A DNA stretch of 64,000 bases from JAVDCA01 sp035293985 (lineage in GTDB: Bacteria > Pseudomonadota > Alphaproteobacteria > Rhizobiales > Xanthobacteraceae), in NCBI GenBank assembly GCA_035293985.1, contig DATGLS010000040.1:128912-192911 (forward strand). The letters run 5' to 3'. Shown here piece after piece: positions 42,998 to 51,496 of the stretch. Made by a program: the position numbers and the translations under genes. The first letter of the stretch is position 1; the number at the start of each line of letters is the position of its first letter. The notes under the pieces were generated by a model. The model was not told the DNA's origin and ran no database searches. It was given only the letters and a program-made list of their open reading frames with translations.

Positions 42998-44092
42998 CTA
43001 TGCCGGCCACGTCTGCGCCGTGATATCCGCCGCGTCGATCCCGACCATGTCCGCCAGCGTCTTCGCCTCGTGCCGCTCGAGCGCGCCGAGCAGCGCCTCC
43101 TTGACCTCGCCGACGAGGCCGAGCCCGCGAAACACGAGCGCCGAGTAGACCTGCAGCAGGTTCGCGCCCGCGCGCATCTTTGCGACTGCGGCGGCGCCCG
43201 AATCGATGCCGCCGACGCCGATCAGCGGGAACTGGCCCTCCACCCGCACGAACGTCTCGGCCAGCATGCGGGTCGCCAGCGTGAACAGCGGCTTGCCGGA
43301 CAGGCCGCCGGGTTCCTGCGCGAACTTCGCGTCACGCAGCGTGCGGGGGCGGGCGACCGTGGTGTTGCTCACGATCATGCCGTCGACCGTGCGCCGGCGC
43401 GCCACCGCGACCACGTCGTCGAGCTCGGCGAGGGTGAGATCGGGCGCGATCTTGAGCAGCACCGGCGTGTCGCCGGCGCGCAGGGCGACCCGGTCGCGCG
43501 CCGCCACCACGCGCGCCAAGAGATCGTCGAGCGCCGCCGCCTGCTGCAGGTCGCGCAGCCCGGGCGTGTTGGGCGACGAGATGTTGACCGTGAAGTAGCT
43601 GGCGACCGGCGCGAACGCTTCGATCAGCCGCACATAGTCGGCGCCGCGGTCCTCGGTCGTCTTGTTGGCGCCGACGTTGACGCCGACGATGCCGCCGCGC
43701 GCTGCCCGCGCGGCGAGGCGCGCCAGCACGGCTTCCTCGCCCTCACTGTTGAAGCCGAAGCGGTTGATCACCCCCTGGTCGGCGCCGAGGCGAAACAGCC
43801 GCGGGCGCGGATTGCCCGGCTGCGGCCGCGGCGTCACGGTGCCGACCTCGGTGAAGCCGAAGCCGACCCGCAGCAGCGCGTCCGGCACCTCGCCATGCTT
43901 GTCGAACCCGGCCGCCAGCCCGAGCGGGTTGGGGAAGGTGAGCCCGAAGGCGCGCACCGCGAGCCGCGCATCGTCCGCCACCGCCTTGGGCAGCGGCGCG
44001 AGCTTGAGCGCCCGCAAGGCAAGCGCATGGGCGTCTTCCGGGTCCATGGCCCGCAGCAGCGGGCGGGCGAAACGCTCGAACAGGCCGATCAC
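42998..44092 (-). CDS. pyrD: Dihydroorotate dehydrogenase (quinone), class 2
   Basis: The 364-residue membrane-associated FMN enzyme oxidises dihydroorotate to orotate with ubiquinone, the fourth step of pyrimidine synthesis. The amphipathic N-terminus (MIGLFERFARPLLRAM) is the class 2 membrane anchor. NISSPNTPGLRDLQ carries the catalytic Ser, and NRFGFNSEG and VSNTTV-type motifs bind substrate and FMN. It is alone on the minus strand, divergent from the S24 regulator. Confidence 0.96.
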   Translation of the reverse strand: MIGLFERFARPLLRAMDPEDAHALALRALKLAPLPKAVADDARLAVRAFGLTFPNPLGLAAGFDKHGEVPDALLRVGFGFTEVGTVTPRPQPGNPRPRLFRLGADQGVINRFGFNSEGEEAVLARLAARAARGGIVGVNVGANKTTEDRGADYVRLIEAFAPVASYFTVNISSPNTPGLRDLQQAAALDDLLARVVAARDRVALRAGDTPVLLKIAPDLTLAELDDVVAVARRRTVDGMIVSNTTVARPRTLRDAKFAQEPGGLSGKPLFTLATRMLAETFVRVEGQFPLIGVGGIDSGAAAVAKMRAGANLLQVYSALVFRGLGLVGEVKEALLGALERHEAKTLADMVGIDAADITAQTWPA

Positions 44093-44260
44093 GACGCATC
44101 CTTCGACAATTGAGCCTTCAAGCTAGCGCATGTCCCGGCGCGCTGGAAATCGGGTCAGCCTTTGGGATGCACCTATGCATGCGTCTATGCAGGCGCGCCG
44201 GAGCTCGGCCGAGAGCCCCCATCCCAGCGCGGGGTCGGTCGCTGGCTTGACCGTCGTCAT

Positions 44261-44288
44261 CAGGTTATAATTCCTAATTACACCTGAA
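44261..44288. promoter_or_regulatory. Inverted repeat overlapping a TATAAT box upstream of the S24 regulator
   Basis: TCAGGT (44261-44266) and ACCTGA (44283-44288) flank 16 AT-rich bases that include a perfect TATAAT (44267-44272), 70 bases before the regulator start. A TTGACC lies at 44248-44253, but its 13-base spacing to the TATAAT is short. The arrangement suits autorepression by the encoded protein; this is inference. Confidence 0.4.
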
Positions 44289-44357
44289 GTTGCCGAACCG
44301 CCTCGGCCGCGTCGCGGCCCGTCTGATGTTTTCGCGTCCGCCGTTTCGAGTTCGCCG

Positions 44358-45011
44358 ATGACGATGCCTCTGGCGCCCGCCCAGTTGACCCACGCCCAGA
44401 TATGGGCGGCAATCGACGCGCTCGCGAGCCTCGCCGGCACCTCGCCATCCGGCCTCGCCAAGCGCGCCGGGCTCGATCCCACCACGTTCAACAAGTCGAA
44501 GCGCATCACCGCCGACCAGCGCCAGCGCTGGCCGTCGACCGAATCTGTGGCGAAGTGCCTCGCCGCCACCGGGGTGAGCCTCGACCAGTTCGTCGGTCTG
44601 ATCGCGCCGGGACCGCGCGGCACCAGCCGGACCCTGCCGCTGATGGGCTTCGCCGAGGCCGGGGAGGACCGGCATTTCGACGAGCGCGGCTTTCCCGAGG
44701 GGAGCGGCTGGGAGGAGCTCGGGTTTCCGGCCGTCGAGGACCGCAACGCCTATGCGCTGGAAATCGCCGGCGACGTGCTGCGCCCAGTCTATCGCGACGG
44801 CACCTTCCTGGTGGTGTCGCCGTCGGCCGCGATCCGCCGCGGCGATCGGGTCGTCGTCAAGCTGCGCGGCGGCGAGGTGATGGTGCGCGAGCTTGCGCGC
44901 AAGACCGCCAAGGCGATCGAGCTGCGCGCGCTGGGCGCCGGCCAGCCCGATCGCACGCTCGCGACCGAGGATTATCTGTGGATCGCGCGCATCGTGTGGG
45001 CGAGCCAGTAA
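44358..45011 (+). CDS. LexA/CI-like regulator with S24 domain lacking the catalytic serine
   Basis: 217 residues. An N-terminal helix-turn-helix region (SLAGTSPSGLAKRAGLDPTTFNKSK, written here as its two parts SLAGTSPSGLAKRAGL and DPTTFNKSK) is followed by an S24-type C-terminal fold. Active S24 proteins read GDSM at the nucleophile; this one reads IAGDVLRPVYRDG, so the Ser is replaced by Val. The general-base Lys position (VVVKLRGGEVMVREL) looks kept. It should bind DNA but not self-cleave, so control is probably by ligand or level rather than RecA. It is divergent from pyrD. Confidence 0.8.
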   Translation: MTMPLAPAQLTHAQIWAAIDALASLAGTSPSGLAKRAGLDPTTFNKSKRITADQRQRWPSTESVAKCLAATGVSLDQFVGLIAPGPRGTSRTLPLMGFAEAGEDRHFDERGFPEGSGWEELGFPAVEDRNAYALEIAGDVLRPVYRDGTFLVVSPSAAIRRGDRVVVKLRGGEVMVRELARKTAKAIELRALGAGQPDRTLATEDYLWIARIVWASQ

Positions 45012-45013
45012 GG

Positions 45014-45127
45014 AATTGCGAATGGCGAATAGCGAATGACGAATGGCGAATGGCGAGTGGACGATTGGCAATTCGCTCACTCGCTACTCACCATTCGCTA
45101 TTCACCATTCGCTATTCGCTATTCGCT
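45014..45127. repeat. Heptad palindromic repeat, family E (longest copy)
   Basis: The left arm (45014-45060) is seven-base units such as GCGAATG, GCGAATA and ACGAATG. The right arm (45070-45127) is their inverse (CATTCGC, TATTCGC units). It separates the convergent S24 regulator and TauE-type exporter genes. Confidence 0.8.
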
Positions 45128-45883
45128 CTACACTCCATGCCACGCGCGCCAGAACAGCCACCCGCCGCGCACCAGATAGATGCCGCTCACCGTCAGGATG
45201 ATGGCGCGCGTCCATTGGCGAAAGCCGTGGTCCGTCATGCGCTCGATGATCAGCGGCGTGATCGATGTTCCCGCGATGGCGACGAGGATCGCGGCCGCGT
45301 AGGGCCACGGATCATCCAGCGTCTGCACGCTGCCGAACGATCCGAAATAGGCGCCGCGCAGCACGTGGCTGAAGGTCTGCACCACCGCTTTCGAGGCGAG
45401 CGTCGTCTTGCGGTCGAGGTTGCTCTTCTGGAAGAAGACGTCGAGGAACGGCCCGCCGACGCCGGCCATGAACTGCACCACGGTGGTGAAAAAGCCGGTG
45501 AAGAACGGCACGCCGCGCCACTCGATGTTCGGGCGCGCCGCCGCCGGCAGCATCTCGACCGCGAACGGCATGGCGCCGAGCGCCACGTAGACCGTCGCCT
45601 TGTCGGGCACGTAGGCGATCGCCCGCATGATTGCGAAGGCGATCACGCCGCCCACCGCATACCAGGCGAAGATCGACCAGCGCACGAAGCGCCACCACAG
45701 CATCGCCCGCCACGCATTGGCGACGAACTGGATGATGGAGAACAGAACCATCGCGGTGGTGACCGGGAAATAGACCAGCAGAACGCCGAGCAGCACCATG
45801 CCGCCGGCCATCCCGAACGTGCCGGAGATGAAGGACGACACCAGGATGGTGACGCCGATGATCGCGAGCGTGGCGAGGGACAT
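45128..45883 (-). CDS. TauE/SafE (TSUP) family anion exporter
   Basis: The 251-residue membrane protein has about eight helices in two halves, with the family patterns SGTFGMAGGMVLLGVL near residue 20 and GVGGPFLDVFF near 145. TSUP proteins move sulfite, sulfonates or small organic anions across the inner membrane. No sulfur genes adjoin it, so the substrate is open. It starts 27 bases after the lysK stop on the same strand and may be co-transcribed. Confidence 0.88.
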   Translation of the reverse strand: MSLATLAIIGVTILVSSFISGTFGMAGGMVLLGVLLVYFPVTTAMVLFSIIQFVANAWRAMLWWRFVRWSIFAWYAVGGVIAFAIMRAIAYVPDKATVYVALGAMPFAVEMLPAAARPNIEWRGVPFFTGFFTTVVQFMAGVGGPFLDVFFQKSNLDRKTTLASKAVVQTFSHVLRGAYFGSFGSVQTLDDPWPYAAAILVAIAGTSITPLIIERMTDHGFRQWTRAIILTVSGIYLVRGGWLFWRAWHGV

Positions 45884-45909
45884 TTACGGATGCGGTCGAG
45901 CAGGTCCCA

Positions 45910-47547
45910 CTACGCCGAGCGCGCCAGCGCGCCGTCGATCATGTCGACGGTGTTCTGCAATCCGTACACCGCGACGAACGAGCCGAAGCGTGGGCCTTTC
46001 TCCTGCCCGAGCAGCACCTGATAGAGCATGTTGAACCATTCGAGCGAGACGCCGGGCTTGCCGTCTTTGCCCTTCTTCTTGGCGTCGAGGAACGGCTCGC
46101 GTCGCCCGATCTCGTAGACGACCTCTTGGATCTGCTCCGCCGCGGCGTCCGCCGGCAATTGCGCCAGCGCGTCGCGTAGGTCCATCAGCGCGGCGCGCTC
46201 GGCCTCGCTCGGCTGGCGGAATTTCTTTTCCGGCAGCACGAAATCGTGGAAATAGTGGATCGCGTAACCGACCAGCGCGTCGAGCTTGGGATGGGTCTGC
46301 GGCGTCACGCCGGGACGATAGCGCTGGATGAAGCCCCACAAGGTCGCGCTGTTCTCGGCGTTCGACGAGGACACCAGGGTGAGCAGCATGGAGAACGGAA
46401 TCGGCATGTCGCCGTGCGGTGGCGCGCCCGCGTGGATGTGCCACACCGGATTGCTCAGCCGCTGGCGCATGTCCTGGCGCGGATAGGCGTCGAGGAACTG
46501 CTGGTAGTCGTCGACCTGACGCGGGATCACGTCGAAGTAGAGGCGCTTGGCGGCGCGCGGCTCGCGATACATGAACAGCGACAGGCTCTCCGGGCTGGCG
46601 TAGCGCAGCCATTCCTCGATGGTGAGGCCGTTGCCCTTCGACTTGGAGATCTTCTGGCCCTTGTCGTCGAGGAAGAGCTCGTAGTTGAAGCCTTCGGGCG
46701 GCGCCGCGCCGAGCGCGTGGCAGATCTCGCCCGAGAGCTTCACCGAATCGATCAGGTCCTTGCCGGCCATCTCGTAGTCGACGCCGAGCGCGACCCAGCG
46801 CATCGCCCAGTCCGCCTTCCACTGGCACTTGACGCGGCCGCCGGTGACCGGCGTCTCCACCTTCTGGTTCGTATCCGGATCGACATACGTCACCGTGCCC
46901 GCCGCGACATCGCGCGCGATCATCGGCACCTGCAGCACCTTGCCGCTACGTTCGCTGATCGGCAGGAACGGCGAGTAGGTCGCGCGTCGCTCCGGCCCGA
47001 GCGTCGGCAGGATGATCTCCATGACCCGGTCGTAGGCTTCGAGCATCCGCAGCAGCGTCGCGTCGAAGCGGCCCGCCGTGTAGTAGTCGGTCGAGCTCGC
47101 GAACGCGTAGTCGAAGCCGAACTGGTCGAGAAACTTGCGCAGCCGGGCATTGTTGGCGGCGCCGAACGAGGGAAAATCGTTGGAGAAGGGGTCGGGTACG
47201 CGGGTGAGCGGCTTGCCGAGATGGGCTTCCATCATGGCCCGGTTCGGCACGTTGTCGGGCACCTTGCGCAGCCCGTCCATGTCGTCCGAGAACGCGATCA
47301 GCCGCGTCTTCACCTCGTCGTCGGTGAGCACGCGGAAGGCGTGGCGCACCATGGTGGTGCGCGCCACCTCGCCGAAGGTCCCGATGTGCGGCAAGCCCGA
47401 CGGGCCGTAGCCGGTCTCGAAGATCACCTCGTCCTTCGGCGTGCGCTCGAGGCGCGCGACGATCTTCCGTGCCTCCTGGAATGGCCAGGCGTTGGATTGC
47501 TCGGCAAGCGCGCGCAGCGGCGCGTCGGTTGGTTCGGCGGCAGACAT
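45910..47547 (-). CDS. lysK: Class I lysyl-tRNA synthetase
   Basis: The 545-residue enzyme charges tRNA-Lys. It is of the class I (archaeal-type) form found in many alphaproteobacteria, with the HIGH-like motif GLPHIGTF and the KMSKS-like motif KISKSKGNG. A C-terminal helical anticodon-binding region follows. The start MSAAEPTDAPLRAL at 47547 is supported by length. Confidence 0.95.
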   Translation of the reverse strand: MSAAEPTDAPLRALAEQSNAWPFQEARKIVARLERTPKDEVIFETGYGPSGLPHIGTFGEVARTTMVRHAFRVLTDDEVKTRLIAFSDDMDGLRKVPDNVPNRAMMEAHLGKPLTRVPDPFSNDFPSFGAANNARLRKFLDQFGFDYAFASSTDYYTAGRFDATLLRMLEAYDRVMEIILPTLGPERRATYSPFLPISERSGKVLQVPMIARDVAAGTVTYVDPDTNQKVETPVTGGRVKCQWKADWAMRWVALGVDYEMAGKDLIDSVKLSGEICHALGAAPPEGFNYELFLDDKGQKISKSKGNGLTIEEWLRYASPESLSLFMYREPRAAKRLYFDVIPRQVDDYQQFLDAYPRQDMRQRLSNPVWHIHAGAPPHGDMPIPFSMLLTLVSSSNAENSATLWGFIQRYRPGVTPQTHPKLDALVGYAIHYFHDFVLPEKKFRQPSEAERAALMDLRDALAQLPADAAAEQIQEVVYEIGRREPFLDAKKKGKDGKPGVSLEWFNMLYQVLLGQEKGPRFGSFVAVYGLQNTVDMIDGALARSA

Positions 47548-47608
47548 CCGCCCTGTTTAGCTCGCCGGAACGCTGCGAGAAAGAGCGCTTTGGTTTCGCA
47601 AAACACGA

Positions 47609-47748
47609 CCTCCCTCATGGTGAGGAGCGCGGACGCCCTGGCGCGTCTCGAGCCATGGGCCGCAAGGCGAGGTGGCGCCACATGCGTGCGCGGCCCATCC
47701 TTCGAGACGCCTCGCGCGAAGACGCCCGAGGCTCCGCAGGATGAGGCC
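47609..47748. repeat. Palindromic intergenic repeat, family F (cctcatggtgagg)
   Basis: The left part CCTCATGGTGAGGAGCG and the right part GCTCCGCAGGATGAGG pair, with inner tctcgagccatgg/ccatccttcgaga arms. It ends next to the solute-binding protein stop codon. A half copy lies at 55754-55800. This family is common in Bradyrhizobium and Rhodopseudomonas intergenic DNA. Confidence 0.8.
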
Positions 47749-47750
47749 TC

Positions 47751-48701
47751 TTAATACGGATTGATCGGGAAGTAGCGCAGCCACAGATCCGTGTAGCGGC
47801 CCTTCTCCCACAGCCGGAACAGCGCCCAGTTGATCGCGAGGCGCAGCGTGTCGTTGCCGCGCTTGACCGCGACGCCGACACCCTCGCCGAAATAGCGGCT
47901 CTCCAGGAACGGGCCGCCGACGAATGTGCAGCAGTTGCCCGAATCCGTGCCGTTGAGCCAGAACGACAGGGCGAAACCGTCGCCGAACAGGAGGTCGGTT
48001 TCGCCGCGATGCAGCGCCTCGCGCGCGGCCTCCGCCGTTTTGTACGGCTTGACCTCGGCTTCGGTGAACAGCGTGCGCAGATACTGCTCGTGCGCGGTCC
48101 CGGCGACCACCGCGATGGTCTTGCCTTCGATGTTTTCCGGCCGCACGTCGTCGATCTTCGCATCGCGGCGGGCGACGAAGCGGGCGACCGGCCGGTAGTA
48201 GGGATCGCTGAAGTCGGCGCGCGCCCGCGACTCCGGCGTGACCGAGATCGACGCGATCGCGGCGTCGCCCTTGTTGTCGTTGAGCGCGTCGAACAGGGTA
48301 TCGAAGCGTCGCATCTGCACCGTGCAGGTGACGTGCAGCTCCTCGCACATGGCGCGGGCGAGGTCGACATTGAAGCCGGTCGGGTTGCCGTCCTGACCCG
48401 CATAGTCGAACGGCGGGTAGTCCACCTCCGTCATGAAGCGGATGAGCGTGAGGCGGCCGAGATCGGGCCGCTCGGGACGCCGGCGCGGGTCCCAGAAGCC
48501 GGGTGCGGCGTTCGTCGCTGCGGCCTGCGCCGCGCCCGGCGCGACGGGCTGAGGCTGCGCCCGCGTCTGCGCTTGTGTCTGCGTCGGAACCGATGCGGCG
48601 AGCGCGGCGGCAAGCGCGAGTGCCGCCCAGGACGCGTGCCGGACCGGCGCCGCGTGCATGGTTTGGTTGATGGGTCTCCGGGGCGCGTGCTTAGGTCGCA
48701 T
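47751..48701 (-). CDS. Periplasmic amino-acid-type solute-binding protein
   Basis: 316 residues. A signal peptide (ASWAALALAAALAASVPTQT) is followed by a low-complexity Gln/Ala linker and an SBP_bac_3 domain with FMTEVDYPPFDYAGQDG, GFNVDLARAMCEEL and SISVTPESRARADFSDPYY. It would deliver polar amino acids or similar to an ABC importer, but no permease genes adjoin, so it may serve as an orphan binding protein or a sensor. The ATG at 48701 has AGGAC ten bases upstream; 48659 is a less likely alternative. Confidence 0.88.
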   Translation of the reverse strand: MRPKHAPRRPINQTMHAAPVRHASWAALALAAALAASVPTQTQAQTRAQPQPVAPGAAQAAATNAAPGFWDPRRRPERPDLGRLTLIRFMTEVDYPPFDYAGQDGNPTGFNVDLARAMCEELHVTCTVQMRRFDTLFDALNDNKGDAAIASISVTPESRARADFSDPYYRPVARFVARRDAKIDDVRPENIEGKTIAVVAGTAHEQYLRTLFTEAEVKPYKTAEAAREALHRGETDLLFGDGFALSFWLNGTDSGNCCTFVGGPFLESRYFGEGVGVAVKRGNDTLRLAINWALFRLWEKGRYTDLWLRYFPINPY

Positions 48702-48891
48702 CCGCTGTCCTGCTGATTCAACAATCCGCCGCTTATAGCCGAAAGAATCAGGCGAATCAGTGCTGCCCGGCAACCGTCACGAGAAGTGACTTTTCGCACA
48801 CTTCGCAGCTCGCCGCGCGTGCTATGGACAAGGCGAATCGGTCAACCATAGATTACGGCATGGTCGCCGACCGAGCTAATAGTGGCACGCG

Positions 48892-49635
48892 ATGAGCTTT
48901 ACGGGGGACGAGTACAGCAAGCGAACTCTCGACTTCGTGCAGCGCCTGCAGGGGCTCACGGACTACGAGCAGATCTGCGCCTTGATCATGAAAGAGCTCG
49001 ACTGGTTCGGATTTTCTTGCGTGACGAGCTTCTCGATTCCGGGACCGGGATGTCATCTGAAAGACAGCATCTGGCTCAACAACCGTCCCGCCGAGTACGT
49101 CGAGCGTTACGAGGAAAAGAATTACGTCATTCACGATCCCGTCGTCAAAGAGCTGCGCCGGACCATGACTCCCTACTCGTGGGGCGACGTCCGCGAACGG
49201 CGTGATCTGAAGAAATCCGAGCGCACCATCATCGACGAGGGGCGCGAGTTCGGCGCGCATGATGGCTTCATCATTCCAATCGTCAGTCTGTCGGGATCGA
49301 TGGCCCTGTTCAGCCCCTGCGGCCGCGATCCCGACCTGTCGCCGCGCGCGCGCGCGGCGCTCGAGATCATCGGCATCTACAGCCATCATGCATTGACGCG
49401 TGCCTTGATCCGGCGCCAGCGTGAGGAGGTGGTCCACACGCCCCTGACCCCGCGCGAGCGGGAGATCATGCAGTGGGTCGCCGTCGGCAAGACCGACGAG
49501 GAGATCGCCGACATCCTGTCGATCAGCACCACGACGGTGACCAGTCACGTCGAGAATGCCAAGCAGAAGCTCGACGCTTTCCGCCGGACCTACGCCGTGG
49601 TCCAGGCCATCCGGCTGGGGGAAATCTCTTTATAG
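48892..49635 (+). CDS. LuxR-family quorum-sensing regulator
   Basis: 247 residues. The N-terminal autoinducer-binding domain (~20-165) keeps Trp61 and, at TraR-equivalent positions, Tyr73, Asp82, Pro83 and Trp97, but the position matching TraR Trp57 is Tyr69 (AEYVERY). A C-terminal LuxR helix-turn-helix (LTPREREIMQWVAVGKTDEE, TTTVTSHVENAKQKL) binds DNA. The paired luxI gene starts 98 bases downstream. The TraR-type equivalence is my alignment by eye. Confidence 0.93.
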   Translation: MSFTGDEYSKRTLDFVQRLQGLTDYEQICALIMKELDWFGFSCVTSFSIPGPGCHLKDSIWLNNRPAEYVERYEEKNYVIHDPVVKELRRTMTPYSWGDVRERRDLKKSERTIIDEGREFGAHDGFIIPIVSLSGSMALFSPCGRDPDLSPRARAALEIIGIYSHHALTRALIRRQREEVVHTPLTPREREIMQWVAVGKTDEEIADILSISTTTVTSHVENAKQKLDAFRRTYAVVQAIRLGEISL

Positions 49636-49656
49636 CCCTTTGCCTGCCGTCGTCCC

Positions 49657-49672
49657 TCCTAAGTTCCTAGGA
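49657..49672. promoter_or_regulatory. Imperfect dyad upstream of luxI (possible lux box)
   Basis: TCCTAAG and CCTAGGA flank TT, an inverted repeat with one mismatch, about 62-77 bases before the luxI start. It is in a suitable place for a LuxR site, but shorter than classical 18-20-bp lux boxes. Assignment is tentative. Confidence 0.3.
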
Positions 49673-49703
49673 TGGCGAAAACGCCGGTAGTGCTGGCACA
49701 TCT

Positions 49704-49730
49704 CTCGCGTGACGACTGAGACGCGAGGGA
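49704..49730 (+). promoter_or_regulatory. Hairpin covering the luxI ribosome binding site
   Basis: CTCGCGT (49704-49710) pairs perfectly with ACGCGAG (49721-49727), with a 10-base loop. The 3' arm contains the first half of the Shine-Dalgarno GAGGGA (49725-49730), which lies four bases before the ATG at 49734. Folding would hide the ribosome binding site. Confidence 0.5.
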
Positions 49731-49733
49731 TCC

Positions 49734-50408
49734 ATGGTCATCGTCCTGAGCGGCAGCGAGCGCCGAAAGCATCGCCACCAATTCGAGCAGCTGTTCCGCC
49801 TTCGCTACCGGGTCTTCGTCAAGCAGCGCGGCTGGTCCTTGCCGGTCGTGAACGACTGCGAGATCGATCAATACGACGATGACGACGCGTTCTACTTCCT
49901 CGATCTCGACGACGACGAGACTATCCAGGGGACCGTGCGGATGACGCCGACGGTGAAGTCCTCGCTGCTCGCCGATTATTTCCCTCATCTGGTCGAGAAC
50001 GGGCAGTCGCCGCGCTCGTCGCGCATCTACGAAGCAACCCGCTACATCGTCCTGCCGTCGCAGAAGAGCCGGGAGGCGCTTCGGCGCGCCAAAGGGCGGC
50101 TGTTGAGCGCGCTGCTCGAGTGGTGTCTCGACAAGCGGTTATCCCATTTGCAGACCGTCATCGATGCCGGGACGCTCTCGAGCTTCGTCGAGATCACCCC
50201 GCAGACCATGCCGCTCGGCCTGTCGCATCCCTATGGCGGCGGCCGCGGCACGCCGGGCGGCGGCGACTGCATGGCCTTTCGCTGGCCCATCTCGCTGCAA
50301 GTGCTCGGCGACATTCGCACCTATGCCGGCACTGGCGGCCCGACGTCGGCGCTCGGTGAATTCGCTCGCCCGGACCTCGGTCCGCCGCCGGGCGTGCTGC
50401 TCCATTAA
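49734..50408 (+). CDS. LuxI-family acyl-homoserine-lactone synthase
   Basis: 224 residues. The canonical LuxI residues fall exactly on the standard numbering: Arg24 and Phe28 (LRYRVFV), Trp34, Asp45 and Asp48 (IDQYD), Arg69 (GTVRM), Glu100 and Arg103 (YEATRY). It should make a homoserine-lactone signal from SAM and an acyl-ACP or acyl-CoA. Related rhizobial enzymes use CoA-linked aryl or branched acids, but sequence alone does not tell the acyl group. It is downstream of luxR and 38 bases upstream of the dioxygenase gene. Confidence 0.95.
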   Translation: MVIVLSGSERRKHRHQFEQLFRLRYRVFVKQRGWSLPVVNDCEIDQYDDDDAFYFLDLDDDETIQGTVRMTPTVKSSLLADYFPHLVENGQSPRSSRIYEATRYIVLPSQKSREALRRAKGRLLSALLEWCLDKRLSHLQTVIDAGTLSSFVEITPQTMPLGLSHPYGGGRGTPGGGDCMAFRWPISLQVLGDIRTYAGTGGPTSALGEFARPDLGPPPGVLLH

Positions 50409-50446
50409 ACCCCCGACTTGAGATTGTGAGGACGGAGGAACGTGGC

Positions 50447-51415
50447 ATGAGCAAGCTCGTGAGGCAGATCACCAAGGATGAAATCGCCGCTTACAAGGTC
50501 GCCGGTGTCGTCCTGTTGCGCGGCATTCTCGATCTCGGCAGCGTCAACTCGCTTCGGCGCTGCATCGACCAGGCCGTGAGCTCGCTGGGTCAGAGCGCCA
50601 GCGGCTACGATCTCAGCGCGCTCACCAAGGCGTACGAGAGCGGCGATTGGCAGAAATTCAAGGAGGAGGACGGAGGCCAGCACGACGTCTCCGGCATCAT
50701 GGAGTACATCAAGGCGAGCGGGAAGCCGTTGTTGATCGACCGGGACCAACCCGCCAAGGGCAGCTTCCTGCTCGACACCGGCATCGCGGCGCGGCTGCGC
50801 GATTTTCGCCGCTTCTGCATCAGCGGCGCCATCCCCGAGATCGCCGGCGCGCTGCTCGAGTCCGAGAAGGTCAACTTCTTCGGCGACCAGATCTTCGTCA
50901 AGGAGCCGCAGACGCGCGAGCGCACCGCCTTCCACCAGGACGCCGCCTATTTCGAGATCGACGGCGATCAGTGCTGCGTGATGTGGATCCCGGTCGATCC
51001 CGTGACGCTCGAGGGCGGCGTCATGCAATACGTGCGCGGTTCGCATCGCGACGGGAAGCTCTACCAGCCCAATGTGTTCATGACCCAGACACCGCTGCCG
51101 GGCGCTCAGGGTGAGCCGCTGCCGGACATCGAGGGGCATATGGGCGACTACGACATCGTCCACTTCGACGTCGAGCCCGGCGACGTGATCGTGCACCACT
51201 ACCGCACCGTCCATGGCGCCGGCGGCAACCACACGCGCTACCAGGTCCGCCGGGCCGCCTCGCTGCGCTACTGCGGCGACGACATCCGCTTCCACACCCG
51301 GCCATGGGCGCCGAAGCAGCTGCATCACACCGAGCGACCTCGGGACGGCGACCCGCTCACCGGTCCCGATTTCCCGGTGGTGTGGACGCGCCGGCGCGAG
51401 CAGGAAGCAGCCTGA
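50447..51415 (+). CDS. Phytanoyl-CoA dioxygenase-family Fe(II)/2-oxoglutarate oxygenase
   Basis: The 322-residue PhyH-fold protein has iron ligands His163 and Asp165 (FHQDAAYF) and His256 (TVHGAGGN), with Arg downstream (YQVRRAAS) placed to bind 2-oxoglutarate. A strong GGAGG precedes the ATG at 50447. It follows luxI on the same strand, so it is probably made under quorum control. It could modify the signal, its acyl precursor, or a secondary product. The substrate is unknown. Confidence 0.9.
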   Translation: MSKLVRQITKDEIAAYKVAGVVLLRGILDLGSVNSLRRCIDQAVSSLGQSASGYDLSALTKAYESGDWQKFKEEDGGQHDVSGIMEYIKASGKPLLIDRDQPAKGSFLLDTGIAARLRDFRRFCISGAIPEIAGALLESEKVNFFGDQIFVKEPQTRERTAFHQDAAYFEIDGDQCCVMWIPVDPVTLEGGVMQYVRGSHRDGKLYQPNVFMTQTPLPGAQGEPLPDIEGHMGDYDIVHFDVEPGDVIVHHYRTVHGAGGNHTRYQVRRAASLRYCGDDIRFHTRPWAPKQLHHTERPRDGDPLTGPDFPVVWTRRREQEAA

Positions 51416-51430
51416 CCGCTTTGTGAGCGC

Positions 51431-51456
51431 GGCGCCGACGGGATCCCGCCGGCGCC
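51431..51456. terminator. Strong GC hairpin after the dioxygenase gene
   Basis: GGCGCCG and CGGCGCC enclose CGGGA/TCCCG, with a single A-C mismatch, giving a 12-pair stem 15 bases after the stop. There is no T-run, so it may attenuate or protect mRNA rather than end it. The small genes follow. Confidence 0.4.
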
Positions 51457-51496
51457 ATCGGCCGAGATGGGACCAAGAGGCAAACGGGGAGCGGCA

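Noticed and set aside
45014..45127. CRISPR array
   Set aside because: The units are seven bases long, contiguous and inverted between arms; there are no spacers and no cas genes.
49734..50408. Naming the signal as isovaleryl-, cinnamoyl- or coumaroyl-homoserine lactone
   Set aside because: BjaI, BraI and RpaI are known in related bacteria, but the acyl specificity cannot be read from the residues visible here.
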